Positions 31,066 to 39,965 of a stretch of DNA of 64,000 nt are shown piece by piece (position 1 is the first letter of the stretch; every line of letters begins with the position of its first letter). The position numbers and the translations under genes were made by a program. The notes beneath the pieces are model-generated. The model was given only the letters and a program-made list of their open reading frames with translations. It did not search any database and was not told the DNA's origin. This DNA is from Haemaphysalis longicornis (lineage: Eukaryota > Arthropoda > Arachnida > Ixodida > Ixodidae). The stretch lies in the NCBI GenBank assembly GCA_013339765.2, contig CM023452.1:163811187-163875186 (forward strand). Direction: 5' to 3'.

Positions 31066-31453
31066 TGTAAATTAGTTTTGAGGCCAGTGTTTTAGTTTGC
31101 TTAGGTTTTACGATGGCTGTAGATGCCTGAAGTTTTTCTTGCGTTTTTTTCTCTGTTGTTCGGGTAACGGCCTGAGTGGTTACATTGCGAGTGTATTTAG
31201 CGTTTGTAGGGATATTAGTCGCTTGTGTATTTTGACGTGTTCCTACTGTAGTTTTTTTGTATTTTAATGTGGCTGTTGTTCAGCCCCGTTGGTCCAATGT
31301 ATTGTCTTGGCGTTCATTTTTTGATTCCATTATAGATTTGTGTGTGAGGTGTGTTTGTCGCGGAGCACATGCAGTTAGCGCGGCTTGCTCTGTATCTTCG
31401 CGTCTACAGTTTGGCGTGGTTGAGCCAGCTTTTTGTTGGGTAGTTCGCTGGAA
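31066..31453 (+). other. Leader of the gypsy-type element
   Basis: T-rich non-coding stretch between the U5-like segment and the gag ATG. No PBS comparable to the one at 35877 was recognised here. Confidence 0.45.
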
Positions 31454-32398
31454 ATGGTTCCTACCACACGGAGAGAGACGGGAGAGAAGGAGGAGCTGCA
31501 GGGCTCGGGGGGAGACTCAGCGGCCGCTGCGCAGGAGGCTGCTGATCAGTTGCAGCCCGCAGATCTCGCCTCAATGATGAGGCAGATGACCGGGATGTTC
31601 GCGGAGATGACCCGAATGCTCGGTTCGGCGCCAGCGGCTCCCACCGCGGGTCCTGTAGTGCCAGTCTCGAAGCCGCGTTTGAATATCGAGGTTCCCTCCT
31701 ATTCCGGCTACGGAGACGTGAAATCCGTTTGCGAATACCTGCAGCAACTGGATTCGTATCAGACTGCGGTAGGCGCATCGGATGATGACGTGCTGAGGCA
31801 GGTCCTGCCCGTGGCACTGGTAGGAAGCGCTGCGCGTTGGAGGCGCTGCCAACCGGCTTTCGAGTCGATGGCAGATTTTAAGGACCGCTTCCGCGCTGAA
31901 TTCCTGCCACCCGATTACGAACACCGTATGAGGGACGAGCTTGCCCTTCGCACGCAGCACCCTGAGGAGAGTCTCCTCGAGTACGTACGGGCGATGCAGG
32001 AGCTGTACGAACGGGCCGACCCCGAGGCAGCCGACGCGGTCAAGGTAGCGCGCGTGTGCAGGCAATGCCACCCGCGTTTCAGACCGTACCTGCGGGGCCG
32101 GAGTTTTCGCAACTTGGAGGCCCTCGCACAAGAAGCGCGAGTAATTCAGGCGGATTTACTCGCCGAGCTTCACTACAGGTTGCCGCCGAAACCCGAGGAA
32201 TCGCTCGAACCGGGTTGCGCCTGGTCGGGAGGGGGAGACGATAACTCCTCGGTCGGAAGCAACGCAGGCGACGGAAGAGGGAGGCAGGACAAAACGACCC
32301 GTTTGTGCTGGTTTTGTCACAAGCCTGGCCACTTCTCCCGTCAATGCCCCGAGAAAATGCGTAGCACGCAGGGAAACTCGGATCGCCGGCGGCGGTGA
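31454..32398 (+). CDS. gag: Gag polyprotein of a Ty3/gypsy-type retrotransposon
   Basis: The frame is 314 codons from the first ATG at 31454; it is open further upstream but only with non-ATG codons. Residues about 95-235 form a retrotransposon capsid region: FKDRFRAEFLPPDYE, then ELALRTQHPEESLLEYVRAM, the usual R-Q-x-x-E-S-x-x-E-Y pattern. A CCHC zinc knuckle C-x2-C-x4-H-x4-C (CWFCHKPGHFSRQC) lies at residues 285-298 and would bind RNA. Gag would form the particle that packages element RNA. The N-terminal 60 residues are acidic, Ala/Met-rich and probably helical. The frame has no internal stop, unlike all LINEs here, so the copy is young or selected. The last 34 nt overlap the pol frame in -1 register. 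Only the exact start is uncertain. Confidence 0.92.
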   Translation: MVPTTRRETGEKEELQGSGGDSAAAAQEAADQLQPADLASMMRQMTGMFAEMTRMLGSAPAAPTAGPVVPVSKPRLNIEVPSYSGYGDVKSVCEYLQQLDSYQTAVGASDDDVLRQVLPVALVGSAARWRRCQPAFESMADFKDRFRAEFLPPDYEHRMRDELALRTQHPEESLLEYVRAMQELYERADPEAADAVKVARVCRQCHPRFRPYLRGRSFRNLEALAQEARVIQADLLAELHYRLPPKPEESLEPGCAWSGGGDDNSSVGSNAGDGRGRQDKTTRLCWFCHKPGHFSRQCPEKMRSTQGNSDRRRR

Positions 32399-34653
32399 AG
32401 GGCGGTAGCTTGTCGTCGCCGGCGGGAAGCGAGAAGGGGGGGCCAGGCAGAGGGGGTGCAAGGGAGCCCCCAGAGCACCACGACGCTGGCGCCGGCGGCC
32501 AGCTGGCCCCCTCCGCATGTAGGGCACACGGGGACCCATCCTCGGTGGCCCCGCTCATGCGAGTGCAATTGGTCGGTCAAGAACTTTTTGCACTGGTCGA
32601 CACGGGCTCGACGGTTTCTCTCATCGGGGACGAAATCTTCGAAGCCTGCCGGAAAAGAAGAATCCGGGTCAGGCCCGCCGAGACACCCTTGAGCTTTGCA
32701 GCGGGTTCGGCAAAAGCAGACGGAGCTGTGAGACTCACGCTCGCTTTTGATGGCAGAAAGCGCAGACAGCGTTTTGTTTGCTTGCCTGGTTTGTCTGTTC
32801 CAGTCATACTGGGCAGAGATTTCCTCTCGAGGGAGGGTGTTGTGCTCGACATGGGGAGGAACGGCTATCAGTACGGGCCGCAACCCCCTTTCTTTCCTTT
32901 CGCGAACGCGCCGATGCACGGTTTGCAACCGCACGGGGCAAATAAACTCTACTGCGCTGCGGAAAGCCAGGGAGAGGCGTTAGGAAAGATGAGCACTGAT
33001 GTAGAAGCGATCGTCGCATCTTTTTCAGGATCCGATGATCAGCGCCGAATGTTGGCGGAAAGTTTGCTCCCCTTATCGGAAGGGGGTGGCGGAAGCGCGC
33101 GCGCCGAGTGCAGTGGTTTCATGGGCGGCGCGGGCCACCCCGAGAGGGGGAGGAAAGGGCCGGACGGAGGAGTCGAGGCCGGCCGCAAAGAGAAAGGAAA
33201 GCGGCATCTCGCAGCGGCGATTTCTCGCCCCCCGAGAACAGAGGCAGAAAGGAATCTGTCTTGGGGGGAGGTAGTGAGTAAGGAAGAGCTCATTGAGGCC
33301 CAGAAAGCAGACGGTCTGTGCCAGCGGGTGCTGAAAAGGCTAGCGAGCGGCGTAGCTTGCACCGGTAACGCTGAGGGGTTTGACGCGTATCTGCTGGGCG
33401 ACGATGGCTTATTACTTCGCTACTTTCCCCAACTGGACGACGAAGAGGCGGTTTCATCCCCCTTTCGAGTCGTGGTCCCGAGGAAGTTGCGGAAACGGTT
33501 CATGCGGTACTTTCATGACTCAGCGCTGGCAGGACATGGCAGCGGCAGTAAGACTTACGACAAGTTATGCCGTGTCGCGACCTGGCCAGGCATGAGGAGA
33601 GACGTAATGAGCTATTCCCGCGCTTGCCCTCTTTGCCAGGTAGCGAAGCCGCGCGCTGGGAAACCTGTGGGTTTCATGAAGCCGGTGGAAAGCAGCTACC
33701 CGTGGCAGATTGTAGCGTGTGACGTAATGGGACCCCTCCCAAGATCCGCGCGAGGAAACCAGTTCATTCTGGTTATAACGGACCACTTTTCTAAGTGGGT
33801 GGAGTTGTTTCCCCTTAGAAAGCTAGCGTTGGAGCGGATCGTAGAGAAGCTGGTGGAGACATTCACTCGTTTCGGCTTCCCCTCCGACCTGATCACTGAC
33901 AATGCTTCGTATTTCACAAGCAAAGTCTTTTCAGACTGTTGTCGAGCGCTGCACATTCGGCACAGGAAAACGAGTCCTTATCATGCTCAGAGCAACATCA
34001 CTGAGAGGGTGAACAGGAACCTGAAGTGCATGCTGGTTGCGACAACCAAGGAGCATAAGGACTGGGACGCGCGTTTGCCTGAGCTGGCTTTCGCGACTAG
34101 GACTACCGTAAATAGGTCAACAGGTTTGACACCAGGTTACCTAAATTTCGGTAGAGAGATCGCTTTTCCAATGGAAAATGCACTGCTGTACGCAGCGGCG
34201 GGTAACGCCCCTTCTCTGTCGCAGTACGCGGCTAGGCTCCGGGAACGCCTTTTGGCAGCGCAACACACGGCTCGGGAGAATCTCGACGTGGCGCGCATGG
34301 AGCAAGCCGAGCAGTATAACAAAGGCCGTCGTCACCTTGTGTACAACATCGGTGACCTAGTGCTAAGGAGAACGCACCCACTCAGCAATGCTGCGCGCGG
34401 TTTCACTGCAGCGCTCGCACACAAATGGCAAGGGCCATACCGAATTACGGCGCAGACAACTCTGCTCACGTATGAGATGCAATCGCTTGGAAGCGACGAG
34501 CTGGTGGGCCCTGTGCACGTGAGCGATCTCAAGGCCTGTCACGTTCGCACTGGCGATGACGAACAGGTGGTAGCGGAACCAGAAGGTGGGAGTCCCGCTT
34601 CTAATGACAGAACGGCCGGCGATAGGGTTCGCACCCCATCGTTTACGACCTGA
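32365..34653 (+). CDS. pol: Pol of a Ty3/gypsy-type element: protease and integrase, RT/RNase H absent
   Basis: The open frame lies in -1 relative to gag, opens after a TAG at 32362-32364 and has no early ATG, so frameshifting is the likely route. Counting from the GTG at 32395: aspartic protease with DTGS at residues 69-72 and ILGRDFL at 138-144; then a Gly/Arg-rich stretch (about 230-285) where reverse transcriptase and RNase H should be; then the integrase zinc-binding H374, H381, C411, C414; then the catalytic core with D443, D502 and E537. After that comes a chromatin-facing C-terminal region with the usual HKWQGPYRI. No Y-x-D-D or other RT motif is present. Usual gypsy Pol is over 1,000 residues; this has 752. 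There are no stops, so the deletion keeps the frame. It could supply protease and integrase but not cDNA synthesis. A SINE lies 150 bp downstream. Confidence 0.92.
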   Translation, partial: HAGKLGSPAAVKGGSLSSPAGSEKGGPGRGGAREPPEHHDAGAGGQLAPSACRAHGDPSSVAPLMRVQLVGQELFALVDTGSTVSLIGDEIFEACRKRRIRVRPAETPLSFAAGSAKADGAVRLTLAFDGRKRRQRFVCLPGLSVPVILGRDFLSREGVVLDMGRNGYQYGPQPPFFPFANAPMHGLQPHGANKLYCAAESQGEALGKMSTDVEAIVASFSGSDDQRRMLAESLLPLSEGGGGSARAECSGFMGGAGHPERGRKGPDGGVEAGRKEKGKRHLAAAISRPPRTEAERNLSWGEVVSKEELIEAQKADGLCQRVLKRLASGVACTGNAEGFDAYLLGDDGLLLRYFPQLDDEEAVSSPFRVVVPRKLRKRFMRYFHDSALAGHGSGSKTYDKLCRVATWPGMRRDVMSYSRACPLCQVAKPRAGKPVGFMKPVESSYPWQIVACDVMGPLPRSARGNQFILVITDHFSKWVELFPLRKLALERIVEKLVETFTRFGFPSDLITDNASYFTSKVFSDCCRALHIRHRKTSPYHAQSNITERVNRNLKCMLVATTKEHKDWDARLPELAFATRTTVNRSTGLTPGYLNFGREIAFPMENALLYAAAGNAPSLSQYAARLRERLLAAQHTARENLDVARMEQAEQYNKGRRHLVYNIGDLVLRRTHPLSNAARGFTAALAHKWQGPYRITAQTTLLTYEMQSLGSDELVGPVHVSDLKACHVRTGDDEQVVAEPEGGSPASNDRTAGDRVRTPSFTT
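32371..32424 (+). promoter_or_regulatory. Programmed -1 ribosomal frameshift signal
   Basis: The slippery heptamer GGGAAAC (32371-32377) is in the correct register for gag (caG GGA AAC). After a 6-nt spacer, CGCCGGCGGCG (32384-32394) pairs with CGTCGCCGGCG (32414-32424): 11 bp with one G-U and a 19-nt loop. The gag stop (TGA, 32396-32398) sits in the loop. The heptamer lies inside the 34-nt gag-pol overlap. All parts match the classic arrangement used by retroviruses and retrotransposons to make Gag-Pol. Confidence 0.88.
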
Positions 34654-34785
34654 GGGTTGCGGTAGTGTCTACCCCCCACGGGTCCGGGTCTCACGTGGTT
34701 CTACCACGGAGCAACCCGCAGCACAGTCACCGCTTCAAGTTTCATCGCGTCACCTGTGCGGTGGTGCGAGGCGTGGTTTTGTGCC
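34654..34785 (+). other. Start of the gypsy 3' untranslated region
   Basis: GC-rich non-coding stretch between the pol stop and the SINE target. GGTGGTGCGAGGCGTGG...GTGCCTGG resembles 35117-35155, part of a tandem organisation of the 3' UTR. Confidence 0.6.
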
Positions 34786-34799
34786 TGGCCGTTACGATG
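34786..34799. repeat. Target-site duplication of the SINE, left copy
   Basis: TGGCCGTTACGATG here and at 35038-35051. Confidence 0.93.
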
Positions 34800-35037
34800 A
34801 CCCGCCGCGGTGGCTCAGTGGCTAAGGCGTTGCGCTGCTGAGCACGAGGTCGCGGGTTCGATTCCCGGCCGCGGCGGCCGCTTTTCTGATGGAGGCGAAA
34901 AGCAAAAACGCCCGTGTGTACGAGATTTCGGCGCACGTTAAAGATCCCCAGGTGGTCAAAATTAATCCGGAGCCCTCCACTACGGCGCGCCTCATCGCCT
35001 GCGTTGCGTCGGCGTGTTAAACCCTGCAATCAATCAA
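34800..35037 (+). mobile_element. tRNA-derived SINE (Ruka-like), least diverged copy
   Basis: The head reads CCCGCCGCGGTGGCTCAGTGG, and the B box GGTTCGATTCC is intact. The body and a short (CAAT)2-3 tail complete it at 238 bp. A perfect 14-bp target-site duplication brackets it. It inserted into the 3' UTR of the gypsy-type element and therefore postdates it. The intact A and B boxes form an internal RNA polymerase III promoter. Confidence 0.96.
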
Positions 35038-35051
35038 TGGCCGTTACGATG
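35038..35051. repeat. Target-site duplication of the SINE, right copy
   Basis: Exact copy of 34786-34799. Confidence 0.93.
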
Positions 35052-35536
35052 CCAGCCTGGGCCTGCCGACAGCGGGCCCTTCCGGTGCGACCCGGGAGCT
35101 TCGCGCCACCGGCCTGGTGGTGCGGGGCGATACGTTCGTGCCTGGGCGTTGCGAGTCTGGCCCGGGCCTGCCGAGCAGAGGGCCTTCCTGGTTCGACCCG
35201 GGATCTGTTGCCATGGTCCGGGGGTCCTGCCGCCCTTCGGAGATGCGAGGCGGCTGCGGTTCGCCTCCTTGTCAACGGCGGAGCCCTGTTCGTGGATTGG
35301 GGGCCTGCTGAGCTCATCGCGGAGCTGTAACCCTGGCGTGGAGGCGCCGGTGGGCGCAGAGCCTACAGCTCGCTCTGGGGCTGCGAGCGCCCGTCAACCG
35401 GGTTTGCCCCGGGCTCATCACGGCGTCTCCGGTTCCGGCGCCGAGCAGCGGAGATCGGGACGCCGGGGCGCCCACCCACAGCCGCACAGGGCGGCCCGGC
35501 GGGCGATCTTCAATGATGGACCCGTATCCCGTGTTT
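35052..35536 (+). other. GC-rich 3' UTR of the gypsy-type element with internal repeats
   Basis: CCTGGGCCTGCCGACAG...GCGACCCGGGAG (35056-35100) recurs as CCCGGGCCTGCCGAGCAG...TTCGACCCGGGAT (35160-35206), about 104 bp apart. Open frames of 138 and 174 codons here are rich in Gly, Pro, Arg and Ala and lack envelope features (no signal peptide or membrane span), so I do not call an env gene. Confidence 0.65.
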
Positions 35537-35549
35537 GAGGGGGGAGAGA
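35537..35549 (+). promoter_or_regulatory. Polypurine tract
   Basis: GAGGGGGGAGAGA lies directly against the TGTGGGAG start of the LTR. This is the position of the primer for plus-strand synthesis in LTR elements. Confidence 0.85.
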
Positions 35550-35874
35550 TGTGGGAGCGCCTTGGCCCGACACCTTCTGGCCTAGGGGGTGTCGCCCGGA
35601 GCCCCTCGCCATGGGCTCCCTTCCCTCGCCCTCCTCGCCTACCGTGCGGCCCGGTCGCCGGAGAGATGCGCGAGTGGACGGGTAGGGACGGGCGGTGGTG
35701 CTGAAGAGCCGCGCGCGGGGACTCGGAACTCGGGACGAGCAGAGTGTTCTAGGCTGGTGTGTGTGTGTGTATGCCCGGACGGGTGACAGCGTGGAATATG
35801 TGAGTAAAGAGTTTCTCATTGTACTCGGCCGCAGTGTGCCTCATTTCTGGACGGCCGTAGAGAGCAGGCCCACA
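35550..35874 (+). mobile_element. LTR A of the gypsy-type element
   Basis: 325 bp starting TGTGGGAG and ending CCCACA (TG...CA). A polypurine tract lies immediately 5', which makes it the 3' LTR of the gag-pol element. Its first about 295 bp are almost identical (three to five differences seen) to the reverse complement of 35945-36238. It contains a (GT)n run near 35.76 kb. Confidence 0.85.
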
Positions 35875-35876
35875 TC

Positions 35877-35894
35877 TGGCGCCCGAACGTGGGG
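35877..35894 (+). promoter_or_regulatory. Primer-binding-site-like sequence after LTR A
   Basis: TGGCGCCCGAACGTGGGG starts 2 bp after the LTR end. The TGGCGCCCGAAC part matches the lysine-tRNA primer site known from lentiviruses and the GTGGGG part that of gypsy-like elements. A primer site should follow a 5' LTR, so its place behind an apparent 3' LTR is odd. Confidence 0.75.
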
Positions 35895-35908
35895 CTGATT
35901 TCAAGCCC

Positions 35909-36238
35909 ACCAGTGGACATTTGCTCTCTGAGGCTGCCGGGAAGGGGCCCACTGCGGCCGAGTACAATGAGAAACTCTTTACTCACATATTCCACGCTGT
36001 CACCCGTCCGGGCATACACACACACACACCAGCCTAGAACACTCTGCTCGTCCCGAGTTCCGAGTCCCCGCGCGCAGCTCTTGAGCACCACCGCCCGTCC
36101 CTACCCGTCCACTCGCGCCATCTCTCCGGCGACCGGGCCGCACGGTAGGCGAGGAGGGCGAGGGAAGGGAGCCCATGGCGAGGGGCTCCGGGCGACACCC
36201 CCTAGGCCAGAAGGTGTCGGGCCAAGGCGCTCCCCACA
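35909..36238 (-). mobile_element. LTR B, inverted copy
   Basis: On the minus strand it starts TGTGGGGAGCGCC (from 36238) and runs with near identity to LTR A until GGCCGCAGTG, after which the last 60 bp differ: GGCCCCTTCCCGG... instead of TGCCTCATTTCTGG.... This alternative end is the same as the segment at 30995-31065. The two LTRs face each other with their 3' ends and are separated by about 34 bp, so together they form a palindrome of about 690 bp. Confidence 0.85.
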
Positions 36239-36615
36239 ATGTTTTCTATAAAAGGCAATGATCCCTCCACGAATAGAACTGAAAATGAAAAGGGTAATGC
36301 CCTCTTTGATGTCCACGTTGGAACCATAAAAACCCAATCTCCGCCTAATTTAGTGTACAGATTGGGCAAAAGACGACAAAAGTCAGGGTTTCAAAGAAAC
36401 CCTAAGATTCTGAAAAAGCCCTCAAAAGAAAGCATTAAAAACATTTAAAATCACCCTTTTTTTGTGAAACTTTTCCAACTTGTTGACCGTACTTTCAACA
36501 AAAATATAGACATCTCGCATTATATCAACACGAAAGTGTAAAGAGCGCGAGCATAGATCCCTGTCAGCCATGCTCTCGCGGGGTGCTCAGACAGAAAATA
36601 CTAGTATCTGCGTCC
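36239..36615. other. Unassigned DNA with a small hairpin
   Basis: AGGGTTTC-AAA-GAAACCCT (36385-36403) is an 8-bp perfect hairpin. No gene is seen. Confidence 0.5.
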
Positions 36616-38275
36616 TTAAAGGGACACTGAAGTGAATTTGTCAAGCTCCCGTTTTTGCTTGCACTGTGTAGACTGGCTCAAATTAACACACTTTCATCCT
36701 TTATCCGGTTGACAAATCGGTAATTATTTTACAAAGCGCGAAAGAAGAAAAACTACTATGCGCGGTTTGCGGCGGCCGCACCAACTAAAGGCTGTGACGT
36801 CAGGAGGGGGGGGGGGCACCGTGATTGGACGATGCCCAAGGTTAGCAACCAAAAGTTTTGGTTTCGGTTTCGGTTCTGTAAAACAACATGCTTGACATCT
36901 GATGGCGTTGTTGGATGGGCATTCTCGATTTTCTCAATTATCGCCGTACCACGCTTCTGCCATGTTGTCGGGCTGTCAAATGTCTAAAGATAAACATCCC
37001 AGGGCGGCTTGGAATCGTAGGAAATCACTAGACGAGGCCTACGCAGTGGATGAACGCCCTCCGCGTCACCGCAGACTCTCAAATGCCATGCGCTTTTCCC
37101 GCATATTCGGAGCTTGCCTCACTCATGTCTGTTCGCTAAAAGCTAGTTCGCACCAGGCCAAGGGTGTACTGATTCAGGCCTGGGCCCACTCCCGCAAGCA
37201 GTCGGTGCTTGTGGCAACAGCACGCCAACGAGAACTCGCTAGCGCGTCACTGTCAGTATGCGCGCGTTCTGCGATCTCGCTCGTGGAGCAGTGAACGTTA
37301 CGGCCCAAAAATGGTGAACTCAGTGCAGAAAACATCGGCCGCATACGAAAAAATCAACTTACAAAAAAAAAATACATGTACCCTCGGGGATTCGAACTTG
37401 CGACTTTCAAAACAAACTCCAGCGCCTCAGACCGCTAGGCCACAAGCCGACGCTGGCCGGCTTGGATATATAAGGTTTATAAGGTATGACCAGTTTACAC
37501 TTTTATTTATTTTAAGCATTTTAAGTACTTTATGTGACTATTTGTTGTATATCACTCCTGCAGTAAGTGTCCCCCAAACTTCCACAATATCTCACGTCTA
37601 GCAATTGCATTTCTTTGACGGAAAAGCGTTCGCAGATGTGCGGTGTGCTGCTGACCGCTGTGCTTGTTTACCCAGCGCAAAAAGTGCTTCCTGCTCCCTA
37701 GTTTTGCGCTGTACGGTAAAAGTTTCAGGTGATTTTATTTTCTTAGTACCTATATTGACTTCGCTGACTCTTCTCCCGCCTTCAATTGGCCTTAGATTTT
37801 CCTACTAGCGTAAAGTCAGCGAAGCGTCGCATGTGCACTTGTGCAGCGCTTGTGTGGAGCGACCCGGACTCTGAGTTTGACACAGTGTACAAATTAACAA
37901 AGTAAGGAAAGGCACATTCTTTCATTCACAAAGGTGTTGTGGCTTAGTTTCAATTGAGCGAGGGAATAGCGACGACCCGTCGGCGGCCGGCGGACGAAAC
38001 GCTGGGCCGACTGACTCGATCGGTAGGTCGGCTGGTCGGCGAACCGTGCAGTAGCGCAGCCATTTTCCAGCTCATCTCCTGCTGACGTCACACGAAAACG
38101 CCACAGAAAATGGGCGAGCGTAAAGAGAGGAGGACAGCATTTTCGAATTGATTTTTCTACTAAATAAATTCGCGTAAACGCGGCCAGAGTGGTCGAAACA
38201 ATGCCTACGGACTCCGAACTACAATTTGCGCTAGTAATCCCGCAATGTTTACAAATCACTTCAGTGTCCCTTTAA
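36616..38275. mobile_element. TTAA-flanked non-autonomous DNA transposon
   Basis: The left end is TTAA followed by AGGGACACTGAAGTGA (36616-36635); the right end is its inverted copy followed by TTAA (to 38275). The interior is 1,652 bp. TTAA target duplication is the mark of piggyBac-type (and Kolobok) transposition; a TA-based reading (Tc1/mariner type) cannot be excluded because TTAAAG also contains TA. The interior encodes no transposase: its longest frames (130 codons at 36902-37294 and 37209-37601) have no known domain. It carries a tRNA-like sequence at 37.38-37.46 kb and a G run at 36.80 kb. Confidence 0.85.
37378..37458 (-). repeat. tRNA-like sequence inside the TTAA element
   Basis: The minus strand reads TTGTGGCCTAGCGGTCTGAGGC (in part; A-box region), then CAAGTTCGAATCCCCGAGG (B-box region), with about 45 nt between as in a tRNA. 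The A box TGGCCTAGCGGT and B box GTTCGAATCC are strong, but the T stem does not pair fully and the acceptor stem is not evident. It is most likely a tRNA-derived pseudogene or SINE head. Confidence 0.5.
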
Positions 38276-39645
38276 GACATAAACCTAGCATTTAGGATAG
38301 CGGTGTGCACGGATCCAGTGTGCTGGCGGCAAGAATCAGCTGGGAAAGACAAAATAGCATATCAAAAGGAAAAGTGTCAGTGTTGTAAGAAATCCAGAGC
38401 AAGCTCTAAGAACTAAACTTGAAGAACACCGCTCCCTTACTGCGAGGCTTTTCACAGTACGTTACAGCGCGCGGTGCTGCCTTTGTAGTAAAGCAGAGTT
38501 ATATATTTGCTATTTTTAATATTATGCGAGGTGTTTTTATTTTTAACCACACTAAATGTAACGGTCAACATCTTGGGAAAGCTAACAAGAATGCAAATAG
38601 CGTTTTTTTACCCTTGCGCTGAACCTGACTTTTGTCGTCTTTCACATAATCTGTACGTTTTAAATTCGGCGCAGATTGATTGGATGCAAAAGCAAATATT
38701 TAAAGTTACATTTTTTTCTCTTGCATCCTCAGTTATTGCATTTGTGGGGAGATATTTTGCCTTTTATACAAACATACATTTTTTATACAAACCTGAGGGA
38801 AGTCGATATGGCCACAGTACGTCGTGGAGAGCCCGGAGTATAGGGCTTCCCTCTCGCACTGTACGCGCTCCAGAACCGAAATGATGCAACATGTTTTTGA
38901 CGATAACGAAAGAGCATGCAAAGGCCTACATCAGTGTAGACTATCAGAAGAATCGAAGCTGTGTTTTTTTTATTAGCGTTTGAACTTCGTGCTTTTCAAA
39001 CTTTCCTTCAAACCTGCGCGCCGGTTCCATCTTATCCGCGTTTTATACATTTGTAGTATTCTGTGTGTTTGTTATAAAGGTGAGTATCACAATTTTCGAG
39101 CAATAGAGGCTCAAAAATGAAGAAAATTCGCGCTTACACGAATTTGACATTTAATTGCGAAAATTGTATTTTTGTTTCCGCAACAGAACATTTTTCGGAG
39201 AAGTGTGCACCAGGCGTAAATTGAGCATAAAATTTACGAATTGCCCGTTATGAATATATTGTAGATTGACGTCGGAATATTTTTCAAGGTGCACAGGAAG
39301 TTGCGGTGGAGACGTCCACCTTGCAGCGTTCCAAATTTTTTTATTGTAAAAAAAATGTTTCCTACGACAAATATCGGTGAATCTCAACATAACAACCAGG
39401 GAATGATATCGAAATGTTCAAGCAAATTGAACAGGCCTAGCACCCACACATTGTTGGATTTTATCTGAAATCTGGGGAAGGGGTGCGTCAGCAGAACCGG
39501 GGCGCTGCCCCCTGACCATAAGGAACATGCCGGCTTGCCAGAAGACTGCGGCGAGGGTGCATAATTTGGAGACGAGGTGCACCCGTCACTAGTTGCCGAG
39601 GGGAGCGCATCAAACGGCGGCACCACCCGCTCCTGTGGTTTCGCG
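38276..39645. other. Unassigned DNA
   Basis: No supportable gene; AT-rich with short frames. Weak LINE-like character may begin near 39.5 kb. Confidence 0.45.
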
Positions 39646-39649
39646 TAGC

Positions 39650-39965
39650 CCCGGGCCTAAACTCTATCCCTATCACTGAGCGCGACCTGCGAGGGATCGC
39701 CTGGTCACATTTCATGACATCAACACACTACCGCCTCTCCCGCCGAATCAACCCAGTGGCAGACCAGCAATTGGATTACAGCAAAGCTCCCATTTGGCGT
39801 TTACTAAAAACGAACACTTTCCCTAACCCAGCCCGTCTGACCCACGTACATCTAAGCCTCACCTAACCACAGCCTTCCACCTGTGCGGCGGTGAACACGC
39901 CACCTTACCTCGCATATTATGGGCATGCTCTCCAGGATCCGGCCGCAAGCAGTCACGACTCACAC
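39650..39965 (+). pseudogene. Tail of another LINE ORF2 upstream of the large LINE
   Basis: A broken frame reads KAPIWRLLKTNTFPNPARLTH near 39.78-39.84 kb and LCGGEHATLPRILWAC near 39.88-39.93 kb. These match in order the ILRRLQTNTFPHGTRLH and C..C...H....C end of the LINE at 45.07-45.22 kb. It is therefore the C-terminal zinc-knuckle end of a different, related copy, cut off just before the large LINE starts. Confidence 0.7.

Noticed and set aside
31571..32131. 186-codon minus-strand ORF inside gag and similar antisense frames over pol
   Set aside because: Shadows of the strongly supported gag and pol frames.
35014..35538. 174-codon ORF downstream of pol as a possible env
   Set aside because: Gly/Pro/Arg-rich, overlaps tandem GC repeats, lacks a signal peptide and membrane span, and starts inside the SINE tail.
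37378..37458. Functional tRNA gene
   Set aside because: The A and B boxes are good, but the T and acceptor stems do not pair as required.
36616..38275. Assigning the element firmly to piggyBac
   Set aside because: TTAA flanks fit, but the AGGGACAC ends are not the usual CCC/GGG-type termini I know for piggyBac, and no transposase is present.
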